Below are positions 12,210-24,700 of a DNA stretch of 64,000 nt, one piece after another (positions within the stretch are counted from its first letter, which is position 1; every line of letters begins with the position of its first letter). A program made the position numbers and the translations under genes. The notes under the pieces are model-generated. The model ran no database searches. It worked only from the letters and a program-made list of their open reading frames with translations, and was not told where the DNA came from. This DNA is from Asterias amurensis (Eukaryota; Echinodermata; Asteroidea; Forcipulatida; Asteriidae): assembly GCF_032118995.1 (NCBI RefSeq), contig NC_092649.1:26409927-26473926 (forward strand). The letters are read 5' to 3'.

Positions 12210-12747
12210 CTGTAAGAAAAGGATGAAGAAGTATATTAGTTTAACAGATTATACAAAACAATTAATGTAATAGATGCCTGTGGATGTTGGTGTTCACAGG
12301 AAAGTACTGTGCTTAATACGCCTTTATATTAAGCCAACATCAAATAATTATTAAGTATATTAACAGTATTATGAAAAACTTGAACTGATTTTGGAAGCTC
12401 ATATGTGAATTATAATCAAACATAAACATTAAGTCAAAACAAATACATAAATAACTTAAAATCATAGGGATTCTATTTATATATTCAAGTAGAAAAAACA
12501 CATCAAATTATATTTGACGTCATTCCTGGGGCTCACCCAGGTCAGCCCCAAATGCCCTGCTTGTGGAACGGGTCACTTGGGGCTGCCCCGACTGGTGCAT
12601 GACGACACCACGAGAGGGCGAGTATCGTTTGCTTAGGTCTTGTCAAAATGAGCCCCCCGGGGTTGACACAGGGAAGCTAATCGAACCATCCCAATATAAG
12701 CCACTACGGAATGACTAAAGAAACCCTTCATCTCATCAGCAAGGTTA

Positions 12748-15700
12748 TTACTCCCATTCATCATCATCGTCAAAATCATCCACTTCATCCGAGTCTTCTT
12801 CACTGTCATCTACACAGGAAAAAAAAAGAGAGAACACAATGTTATATAATATCAACAACTCTCCATTGCTTGTTTACCAAGTAAGCTGTAATGCTAACAA
12901 TTATTTTGAAGAACTACCAATAGGGTCCAGTGCCTTTAAGTTAGAGTTAGTTTTATTCATTTTACATAGTTCCGATAAAACATGATTTTTGTTTGACGTG
13001 TTACAAGCGAACTAATGTTGTGATTACAAGAAAGCGCTGAATCACATTGCCTTGAGGGTTATATTCATCCAATGTTTGCGTAACCACAGAAGAAGAGCAG
13101 AGTACACTGTTTGGAACATCCAGACCACTCAGAGTCAACTCAGAGCCAACTCAGAGCCAACTCAGAGCCAACTCAAAGCCAACACTCTTCCAAAGAGACA
13201 TTTACACATGGTTGTACCCGCAACTATGTTTTTACATGGCCGTAAACCTCAGAAGCAGTATCCTTCTGGCACCTGGTTGGTGAAGACCATAGAGTTATAT
13301 ATAAGAACTAGAGGGCGCACTGGCCTATATACGCGACCCGGCATGCGCACAGGCGGCCATTTGCTAAGTTGACAAAACAGTGTGTTTCTTACTCAATGCG
13401 CGTACAGAATGGCGCACCTTTGTCTCCTTGCGGTCCCGTCGCGTTTGTCCGAGCAGCATCACCAGTGCGCCCTCTAGTTCTTATATATAACTCTATGGTG
13501 AAGACCTAGAGGCAGCCCGAGGACATCTTGGCTCAAGCAACTGGGTCCAGATGGCAGTCTTAAGTCTTCAGTGGGTCACTCCTTCTTGCAGCTTTGAAGG
13601 CTAAACTGGAAGGTTGGTGGCCAATGACCTATCAGCAGCGGGTGCAGCAAGAACTCAAGGTGCCAATCGTAAACAAAAACTCAATGGATTTGCCAAATAA
13701 AGGTGTAGATACAAAGATGTACTGGTGGTGCTGGTGAAACAAGACTTCTTAGGCTTGGTGGTGGCCAACCTCCCTGATGGATAGAAGAGCTGCTGAGTCT
13801 GGAACATAGCTACTAACTGTGGACATAGGAGATCAGCGCAACGGACCCAAGCTGTCTATGCCTAAAGAGTGAGTGAGTAAGTACCCGCTACTTTATTAGC
13901 TAGAGTCTCCTGACGATGACTAGAGCAAGCTAGTCGAAACGTTGAGATCATATTTCGACAACCGTCGTCGCGGTAGTGCAGTTAATTAAGATCCTATAAG
14001 CTAAAGTAGTAGTCCCAACCTATTTTCTAAACCTTCCGCTCAGGTAATAGTTAAAAAAACAGGACAGTTCTTTTACTGAGAAGTCTTCCGAACAATCTGA
14101 TTAATCTGCTCCGTGGTGGTAGAATATAGAAAGAACAAACCCTACCTGGCAAGTAGATACACAAATGGTGTTATCGTAAACCAAATATATATAGCTATAG
14201 TTACTTCTTCTTTGCGACACCATGCAAAGCTTCAAACATCACTTACCTGAGTGTATAACTTGCTTCCTGGATTGGAGAGCATTGAGTAAAGCTAATCCTA
14301 AACCATCTTGAGGGGCATTCGGGGCTACTTCAGACTCGCGCTCAGTTGCATCAACCTGTGGACAGATACAGAATAGAAAATTGTGGCTAGGCAAATTGGT
14401 GACACTAAACTTAAAAACTTAACGTCAACAGGTACATTATGGGTTGAATCAGGACGGACTGGCCCAAAGCACTTAATTCAGCAGGTACATTCTTGGGCCA
14501 CAAAAATAAATTGTAGAAGGGGTGACCCCTCAAAACACTTTTGGAAACAGAAAAGGACCTTATTTGCATAATTTCAAAATGGCCGCTTAATCCTATAGTT
14601 ATAAGCACTAATTCTGGTACAAAACTTTCATTTGAAAGCAAAGTCATTTTGAAAACTGTACTGTGGAGGTTCTGTTCATAATTGGCCCAAGAATCAAGAA
14701 AAACCAGTTGTAGCCAATAAACATAGCTTTTATACTGTCTTGGTTTATACGACGTGACAAATGTGTCGTTTCCAAATCAGTATCGCGATATTCGATAATA
14801 TCGTGGTATCGCCCAAGCTTACATCTGGGCCATTTTATGGGATACAATGTTTTTACACTGACACCAGGAACTGCATCCTGACCTTTTTCAGAGCCTTTCC
14901 TCCTCTGATCTGATCCAGTAGAGCTCCTCTTCCAGTGCTGGCAGGAGCAGGTTTGTCGTCCGGATCCACTCGCTTCAAAGCAATACCCTTATGGATGTCA
15001 TTAAGTAGCCCTCCACGACTATTACCACCACCACCACCCCCGCTTACAGGAGGCGGGGGTGGCACTGCACCCATACGGGGTGGAGGGGGTGGGGGAGGGG
15101 GTGGGGGACCTCCTCCTCCTCCTCCACCAGATGGTATAGGAGGTGGTGGAGCAGGGGCCGCAGCAGGGCGTGAGTGATGGTGCATGCTTGGTGGAGGCAT
15201 GGGTGGAGCTGCCATTGGGGGCGTAGGGGGGAGGGCACGGGAGGGTGGTGGGGGTGGAGGCACCCCACGGTATGATTGCGAAGGGGGAGGCGGTGGTGCA
15301 GGACCACGGTTTGGGGGTGGTGGGGAAACCCCACGGTTTCCCATGGGTGGTGGAGGAAGTGGAGCGGAACTGCGAGAGGGAGGGGGAGGGGGCGCCTGGT
15401 TTGTATCTTGAAAGGAAGAGAGACAAAGAAATAACAAAATGCAGATTTAACACAATAAAAGTAAAAGTTTGTGAGTTGAATCAACACGAATCTAAATCAA
15501 TAATCACAGTTTCAAGAATCTTGTTTACTCCTATGAAACCACATGAGATCATTTGAACAGAACTGTTTTAGGCTTCAAATCTGTTGAGAAATCTACTTAA
15601 GAGTTGAGGTGGTTTAAGACCCAGTAAAAAGTTGAAAGCACTAGGTTGAGCACTAAGGAGTTGAGTGGTTTCAGACCCAGTAAAAGAGTAGAAAGAATTG

Positions 15701-18700
15701 CTTTATTTTATTTTAAGAAGCTGACTGTGCATTTTGTCAAGGCATTTGGCCTGTGGAATTTTTGTAAATAAATCTAAGTGAAACTAAAGAAGGCATCCAA
15801 TCAATAGTTATTTCAAGACAGGCGTTGGTTCTCACACCGTCATGCCAAGAGCTAAAATCTCAAAAATTAAAAGACACACCAAGCTGGAGTCGATTTCACA
15901 AAGAGTTAGGACTCGTTTTATCTCGAGTTAGGACTTACTCGTCCTAACTTAGGATTAATCTTAAGGTCTGCATGCTACAGTGCAGGGTAGGGACTCATCC
16001 TAAGTCCTAAGATTAATCTTAAGTTAGGAAGAGTTTTGTGAAATCGACGGCAGGGCACATAATTTGGACGTCATTGGATGAACGTGCAAATTCCTGGGAA
16101 AATGGCATGCAAGTCTGGCTTTCCACTAATTATTCTAAACCCAGAACCTCCAAGGATTTACAATTCAGATCTTTACAGACTCTGTGGCCCTTTTGAAAAC
16201 CAGGGCTTTGGCTTGGGATTCCGCTCAGGCTAGCTTTGCTCCAAGCTCGTTTGGACAATTGCACTGGCTTTTCGTGCACGCTCAGGGCTAAAGACGAGAG
16301 GACGGAGCCTGAAGCCACATCCAAAGCCGAAGTTTCAAAAAGCTGCTGTGTATCACCAGGAACATAATTTTTTTTTTATTCAGGGGAAGGTACATGTACA
16401 TGTAGTTCTTTCTGCTCTATCAGCCATGCTTCGGACTGATGATCCCAAGCCAACATCCGTATGGACTGTAAAAGGGGCAACCCTGTTTCAGCCCTAGAAG
16501 TAGGTGGCAATGGCCTCTGGAAAAAAAATATTTGTAGCACACACCTTAAAGTGGCCTTCAGGCCTTGTGCGTCTGGCAATGTGCTTTACTTCTTAAAAAT
16601 AAAGCATACAATTTGGAAGGCACAAGGAGGTTTGAGAAAATCCTGAAATCAGTAAAACAAATCTTGGGAAACACATGCCTGCTTTCTACTTACCGGCAAG
16701 GTTTTTGATGGCCTCGAAACCACCATATTCCTCCACAAAGTCCTTGATGAACAAGGCTGTATTCTGATCCTTTAGGTCTGCATCCGACACACCGATTTTG
16801 CGAAACCAATCTTTGAGGACTGGATCCATCTCATCAACCTGTGGTACAGAAAGATCTGATAGTTTAGATTAAACCCTTATCCCTTCTAAGGGAGCAGTCG
16901 ATTAGCTTCCCTGGGTCGACCCCGCAGTGCTCACTCGGGTGAGCCCCTGACTAAAAGCTAAACGAACGATCACTCACCCTGTCATAGTGACCTCATGCAC
17001 CACGGGCCAGCCCCCAAGTGACCCACTCAAACAAGCAGGGCACTTGGGGCTGACCCAGGTGAGCCCCTGGAATGACGCCAAAGTTATTTGAAAGTACACC
17101 GCGGGCAGATCAGGGTCGTCCCAGGGAAGCTAGTCGAAGGCAGCCTAAAGTAAAGTCTGTCCCTAGCCAAGTTGGTGGAGGTACCAATGATAAAATATCT
17201 GGCTGAAATGTTGAACTTCAAAAAATCGGGTTTGAGTCCACTTTCAGCGGATTATTTATTGTGAACAATTTATTGATTTCAAAGTACTTACATCAAAGCC
17301 CTTTTCAGGATCCCATCCAACATGGCTGACATGCCTGCAAAGGAAGGAAAACACAATTAGTTGAATTTTAGCAGTGAAGGAAGAAAAACAAATATAAGTA
17401 TTGTTTGAAGCTTTGCATGGTGTGGAGAAATAGGAAGAAACTTTAAATAATTAGTAAACTTGCGTGTACAACCATGTGTAAATCTCTTTTGTGTGTATGT
17501 TGGCTCTGAGAAGAGCCGGTTTGGTCTCCGCGTTTCGAACAATATACTCTGCTCGTCTTAATTTTTTATAGTTTCTTCCTAGAAAACAAAATTAGTTGAA
17601 TTTTTAGCCTTCCAGAAAGACTCTGCTAGGGTCGAAACGTCAGGCTTTTACCTTTTTGTGTACCCTTTTGGTAAGCAGTTTGCTACAAGCTTATAAATTC
17701 TATAATCTCAAAGTTAAAACTTGATTTACATAGTGTAATTTTAAAGCAGTGCTGTTTAAATGACCCAAAGATGTTTTTGAAAACTTATGAATAGTCATAA
17801 CTTCAGGCTTTGAATTTTTTTCTTTTTTGCAAACAATTGATCCTTCACAAAATTGAGACTTCATTTACGGAATGTAATTTAAAACCAGTGCTGTACTAAA
17901 GGGCACTGTCATAGATTTCACCAAACTCTTCCTAACTTTGGGTTTATCTTAGGACGTAGAACAAGTAAAGTTCCAAATGTAACCATAGGCGTTAGGACGC
18001 ATTGAATCCATCCTACATGTATGTAAGTTAGAACGAGTACTCGGCCTAAGATAGGATTAATCCTAGCGCTTTGTGAAATCGGCTGCTGAACCTTGTAAAT
18101 ATTTTGAATACTCACTTGAAATCTTGTGGTGTTCCGATGTCGGCTTTGGTAATCTTTCCTTTCTTACCCTTGTCCTTCTTCTTGTCCTTTTTCTTGCTAC
18201 CTAATAAATTTGAATTGAGGTTAGGAGGAATATGGTATTAGAATTTGAGGTGCCCATGAATGGTTCAACGAATACACAAGATTTCTGGGTTGTACATTTC
18301 TCACTGTAACAGTCAATCCCTACTTCAACTGTTTTGGCAGATGATATGGCCAAGTCTGGCTTCATAAGCCATGATTTGAAAATTAAGAATCATGGCTTCA
18401 TATAAGCCATGATTTTAAAATTTAGAACAATCATGACAAGTCCACATAGAGTTTGGCTATAGCTGCAGTCAGTTTTGTAGCCACGGTGGGCTATGTTGGG
18501 CGGTGCTGGGCGGGCCGAATAAATCAAAATATTACCCTCATGGATCTGACACACAGCTAATGATAAGTGGCAGAGAAAGAACACAGTCAAAAGGCCATTC
18601 AACTTATTGCATGGTCCAATAACATGAACAGTTTGGAAACATGGCCTCATGCCTGAAGCTTGAACTTCAGCAATAATGGCCTCATAATAGACCGATCCAT

Positions 18701-21700
18701 TAAGCTCCGCCCCACCATTGCACAACCAAAAGTCTGACACTATGAAGTCCGACATGCGTGCGTCTATGCTTGGCGCGCGCAGCAGAGTTGTGGAGAATGG
18801 CATTGGAGAGGCGCACATCTTCTTGCTCACACATGCGCCGTGGGCGGACCCTAATGGATCAGTGAATAATTTAGTTTGCTTGTCCTTGTATACTTCAAAA
18901 ACATTTGATTCAATGCCCACGACTAGAATTGGTAATCTAGCAACAGACACAACCAAAGCTGCCTTTGAAAAATGTCACATCACAAGATGGGGAGACATCT
19001 TAATACTTTACTACAACTACTACAGGTATAAGTCATTCTCTCTCAAGTAAAGCTAATAAAAGGCACTGTACATGTTTGGTAATTACTCAAAATTATTAGA
19101 TAAAACCTTACTCGGTAATGAGCAACGTAGAGCTTTTAATAGTATAAAACATTGTGAGAAACAACTTCATCTGAAGTAACATAGTTTTTGAGAAATAGGT
19201 AATATCACTAAAAATAATAAAAGATTTCTGGCCAGAAGCCTTTTATTCCTATCTGAACTATTTTAGTAAAGTTCTGTTTCCCTCCCTGTTCTGACCAAAC
19301 ACACAACTAAAAGGCTTCTTAATTAGCCCTCTGCTGCTGGTGTTAAATAATCTTTCCATTTGTAAAAAAAAATGAAAAAAATCAAACACAAAATCAGCGC
19401 TCATTTGTGTTGACATTTGCAGTTTCATTGTATACAACTCCCTTATTATTTTCTCGCAACGGAAAGAAGACGTTTGATCTGCATCAAGGAAAAGAAGTAT
19501 TTTTAAAAAGAAGAAGAAATGTATACATGTTACAGGGCAAAAAAAAAAAAGACTTTTCACTCTTCTCAGAACATTCAAGCATCTACTACGCTTCTCCAAC
19601 AAACACACACACACATTTAAATAACAGTTGACTGACACTGACAGCATGCTAGCTAAAAAATTGCCTGAGGTTTCTGAAAAAGAAACGCACTGATTGGTTA
19701 GTTTGTTTGACAGCTGGTATTTAGCAACCAATTAAAATAGCAAAATGGATTGATTCCAAGTCAAAATTTAAGTTTCCTAAAATTTCTTTTTTCAATGTGC
19801 ATGCCAGCTATATAGGTATAGACCAATAGCAATTGCAACAGACATTTTGTTAAGTTTTATAAAGCAAACCATACCTCAAAAACCTTCAACTTTAAAGGTG
19901 CACTGTCATCATGATCACAGAGAGACTGTGGCCAGACATTTAAATCTGAATTCTCACCCAGTAACCATGGTAACCGCATAATGAGCCAGCAATAATAATG
20001 GCGACGCACTTTTAAATCTTCTGTTGCGTGAGAGTTCATATTATTTTCATGTCCACCCACAAGTAAACTTGGTTCCATAGAGTTATGAGAACTAGAGGGC
20101 GCACTGGTGATGCTGCTTGCACAAGCGCGACAGGACCGCAAGGAGACACGCGCGCGCCATTCTGTATGCGCGTTGAATAAAGAACACAGGTTGGAGTTTG
20201 TGTTTATTGAACTACTATACTAGTAATATATACGGGTAATAATATATTATCTTCAAGTACGCGCTAATCTTCCAATCAGATTCGCAGAATGGAGTGGTGA
20301 TAAAAACCTTTATATAACACCCAAGCCGATCCTTGCCATTTGATTGGAGGATTGTCCGTCACGTGATAGCAAATAAAAGTACCATTGCACGCTGAGTCAC
20401 TCACCGTGCTTTTTCGTTCCATCCGAAAAGTACCATTGCACGCTGCCAGCGTGCAATGGTACTTTTCGGATGGAACGAAAAAGCTGAGTAAAAACATCAC
20501 TGCGTGCGCGTGTCTTTGTAACGCAGCAGTGTTACTGCAAGGAATAATAATTATTAGTAAAATTACTAATACTAGCGTTCCGATTCTACAATTAAAAAAT
20601 GTAGGCCTACACTTTGTTTGTTTGTTTGTTTTGAAAGTTGTATCTTTCAATCAAAATGACAAAGATCTACTTGGATGTTATATAAAACAAATAATAAATG
20701 TTTTTCATTCGTGCAATGGTGCGAATATGTTCATTCGTTGAAAGCTGGAATGTTCCATTCAACTCGGCTCCGCCTCGTTGAATAGAACATTCCATCTTTC
20801 AACTCATGAACATATTCGCACCATTGCACTCATAAACATTCATTATGTGTATAATATTGCACGGCTAATATCACTACCATGCGTCTTGTGTGTTCTATGT
20901 CATGCGCCAAGTTTGCTTGAAGATAAATACGTTATCACACGCGCGCTCGTGGAAATACGGAAAATATAGCGCGTCTGCGTCCCATATCCATAAGGGACAC
21001 AGAAGCGCTATATTATTCCGTATTCCACTCGCGCTTGTGTGATTACTTATAATATATATAGTACTAGTAATATATACTTCAGCTTTCAATTCACACCTTC
21101 CCTCAAAGAATTCAATAAAATATAAAAATATATAAGAATATGGTTTTGAGATACAAGACCTGTGATCTTGTGAAGAATTGCATGAAACTCAAACCCGATC
21201 TATTTCATTGACCTATTGACTGTGGGTACAGTTATTACACACAACAATTTCTGATGTATGCTTCAACTTTGTGTGCTCATTGCTTTCTTTTTTACAAAAA
21301 TAATAAAACGATAAGGAAATACAAAAAAGAATAATAATAAAAATCCAAGGCATTTTAGATGGTATTTTAGCCGGACAGAATTTGAGAAAATCAAAACATA
21401 CTACGCATTCACATCCCTCTCAAGGAGAAACAGATTTATTTAGCCTGGATAAATTTGTCTGGCTTCTTGTTAGTGCCTATCTTTTTTGAACCCCTTCAAT
21501 TTTGCAGGTAGAATTTAGACAGAATTTTCATTATTTATTTACATTCTGTTTAGTTTCAAATTGTTGAATAATTCCAGAAGTTGTCATTCTGTCCTGTCAT
21601 GGAAAGTGTGTAAATCATTGAGAAAGAAACTTAATTTAAGTAAAAAGTTAAAGGAACACGTTGCCTTGGATCGGTCGAGTTGGTCTTTGAAAAGGGTTTG

Positions 21701-24700
21701 TAACCGTTTGTTATCAAATGCAGATGATTGGGAAAATATTTTAAAAGTAGAATAGAATGATCCACACAAGTATCTCTCAAAATTGCGTGGTTTTCCTTTA
21801 ACCTCATCGACAAACACGGTCGGCTATTATGGGAGTCAAACTTTTGACTCCCATAAATGGCCGACCGTGTTAGTTCGCAAAGTAGAAGGAAAATGTGTGC
21901 AGCTCATTGTATTCTACTTATAAAACATATTTCTAATCATATGCAAAATATAATTACGGTTACAAACCCTTTTCAAAGACCAACTCGACCGATCCAAGGC
22001 AACGTGTTCCTTTAAAAAGATGAGGATCTTGCCATGTCTTCATGTACAAAACATTGCACTGCCACGACCCTACAATGGCGGCGCGACCACAAGCAGTGTG
22101 CAGCACTTGCGCGCTTGGAATGGTCCATTTATAGGGAGGGGAAAAAAGGGGGGAACCTATTACCACGAGGGGAGTGGGAGTCGCTGGTAGAAAACCGACG
22201 TTGTTTCTGGCGGTAAGATGGTGATCTGCTTTGACTATGTAATCTGGTATCGGAATGGGACACCAGGACTGCTGATGAACTTCTCCTATTGTCTAATAAT
22301 TTGTGAGAAAAATGATGGTCAAGTTTTGTCTTATTGAAAGGTAGGGTCAACGCTATTATTTATAGACAATATAAAGAAATACATATGCAATAAAAAATCA
22401 CATGTGAAAGTTTCAGTTGAAGAAAGTGTCATTTTGCAGAGAAAACAGAAAAGAAACGACGAATTTACAGCGTGTACTAACCGCATCTCTAGGCATAGCA
22501 TTCCAGAATGGACACCAAGCGTCAGAATGTGAGAAATGGTTCATCCCATTTTACTGAATTCTAATCAAGGGGCATTTTGGCAGAATGCTAATAACTAACA
22601 CTGTATTGAATACAACAGATTCCATTAGTACTTTTCTAAGAAACAGAACAAAATATAATCTGTCTGAATGAAAACATAGAAAGCATTAATAAAGCATAAT
22701 ATCTACATGTAGGTGACCGTAGTAAAGTCTTTCTCAAAAGTTTTTACTTTAGTCTATAAAGGAACAAGTTGGTCTTTAAAAAGCGTTTGTAACCGTTTGT
22801 TTTAAAATGCATCATGGGTAGCAAGATGTTGTAAAAGTAGAATACAATGATAAATTATGTGTATTTCAATCCTAGATAACATTGAGGAGTTTTGGCATAA
22901 AATGATATAATTATTGTTAAAATAGTAATAGTTAGGTTTATAAATGCGAGCTTGTTCAAAAGCAGTGTTACTTACTGGGAGCAGGCAATGAAAGAGCAGC
23001 GCTCAGGCGGTTCCTGGAAGGTGCGGGTGGAGCTTGACGTTTCTTCTCTGCAAATAAACAACAATAACAACAGATAATTTAAATATGTAAACAGACACAG
23101 AGATGCATTTATTTTGTTTGATTACTACGATGATCAAACCTTCAAAATCCTTGAAATATGTTTGTAAATTACAAATAATATAAAAATTGCACAAATTGAA
23201 TCCTAATTTAAAAGATTTCTGCAATCCTACAACAATTTTTTTTTAGACCAATCCATGTTTGCATGTGCTGCACACCGCGCAACCATTGATTGGAAGCTGG
23301 TAGTGCAAGGTTTTGAACACAAAGACATAACGAACCACTGTCTTTGTAACTTTTCATGCGTCTTACTCAATAATTTACACAATTTCCAGACAAGACAGTA
23401 TTGCATAAGGACGTATGACAATGTAATGCTAGGGTGCATCTTTCAGTAGCATCTAAAAACAGTAGGAAACCTACTTATTGGATCGGTCAAGTATCCTTAC
23501 ACGCAAACATGGACCGATTCATTGGACCACTGGAATGCTCCGTTGGATCGTTCAAAATGCTAACGCGCGAGTTATCATGTGTAGAAGTTGCCGTAGTTTG
23601 GCACAATGTGGCGGTGCAGTGGAAAGTGGTGGTTCGCCCCAGTGTTCCTGGTCCGATCGGCAGCAAATTGCGCCACAATACCTTGTAAAGCATTACATGG
23701 TGCTACCACAATTAGGTCTCATATTTCAAACGTAATCCCACATCTGGCAGAAAATACTGTATATTACAGTGCTCGGAGCGTCACTGTGTGACGGACATGT
23801 GCGCTGTATAAGAAGCCACAATTATTATTATTATTATTATTGTTGTATTATAGGAACTTACGTTCTTTACGATCCTGCTTAGCCTGAAGCTTAGCGTGGA
23901 TAGCTTGTGAGAATTCACTGGCTTCAGATTCACTCGCAAAGTTCAGGGCTGCCCAGCATTTCTAGAAGGGAAATATACAGATTTCCTTATGTTAAAAACG
24001 ACAGCTTAAACAAATTCACATTTTAACCCCAACTTTCTCAGAGTCCTTCAAAAATCATCTGGAGGATTTTGATGATTTTGAAGGATTGAGGAAGGTTTGA
24101 CATTCATCTATTGGAGGTAGTAGGAATCCTACACAATTAGTATCAGTTGTATAGGATTTGAGGATACCAGTCACAAGCAATGTATATGACATGAAAATTT
24201 TGACAGTAACATGTAAAAAATAAGCGAGCTATTTTCGTGCTTAAGCAAATTTTTTGCCTAAGCAGCTCTATGAAATTGGCCTCTGGTTTTAACAATAATT
24301 CACTTTGTGGTAACAACATAAGTAATGGTACAGCAAAGTATGTATACATCATTGCAGAGAAGCCAAAAACCTAAAGATATATCAAAGAGACTATACAATA
24401 CTTACGTCTGTTGCAAATGTATGAAAGAAGGGCTTGTTACTGATGACATTATACTTGAACTGTTTGTACAGCTCTTGCTCCCATACCTTCTGATTTTTCT
24501 GTAGAATTGAACGGTGAACAAATTGTTATTGTTACAGTTTTGGAGACCTCTAGAAAGACTCTGCTAAGGAACAAATGTGAGGGACAATTTTGAGTTAAAG
24601 TTATTTTGCAATAGAAGGGCCATGCAGTAGGTATCAGGCTATCCTTGTTAAAGCCATTGGACACTTTCGGTAAACTGCATTAAAGGCAGTGGACACTATT

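Larger units (their letters stand above)
1347..12508. repeat. Segmental duplication block A
   Basis: Collinear with block B (22871-30742). It contains WASP exons 2-6, the WASP 5' flank and the SELENOK terminal exon. It differs from B mainly by about 3.3 kb between exons 5 and 4 (2622-5898, versus 24164-24363 in B), a 128-bp tandem duplication upstream of exon 4, and small indels. The breakpoints fall in WASP intron 6 and SELENOK intron 5. Confidence 0.92.

Noticed and set aside
13052-13372. 106-aa plus-strand frame with repeats
   Set aside because: The repeats are a 12-bp minisatellite and the end runs into a hAT-like MITE.
14935-15556. Glycine-rich open frames on the plus strand
   Set aside because: They are the antisense of the WASP proline/WH2 exon, whose minus-strand frame is fixed by homology and splice phase.
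18390-19050. Opposing frames of 188 and 110 aa
   Set aside because: They overlap a MITE and each other on opposite strands in WASP intron 6; no recognisable protein.
19258-19731. 157-aa minus-strand frame
   Set aside because: Low-complexity Phe/Leu/Cys-rich reading in WASP intron 6 with no domain or good splice signals.
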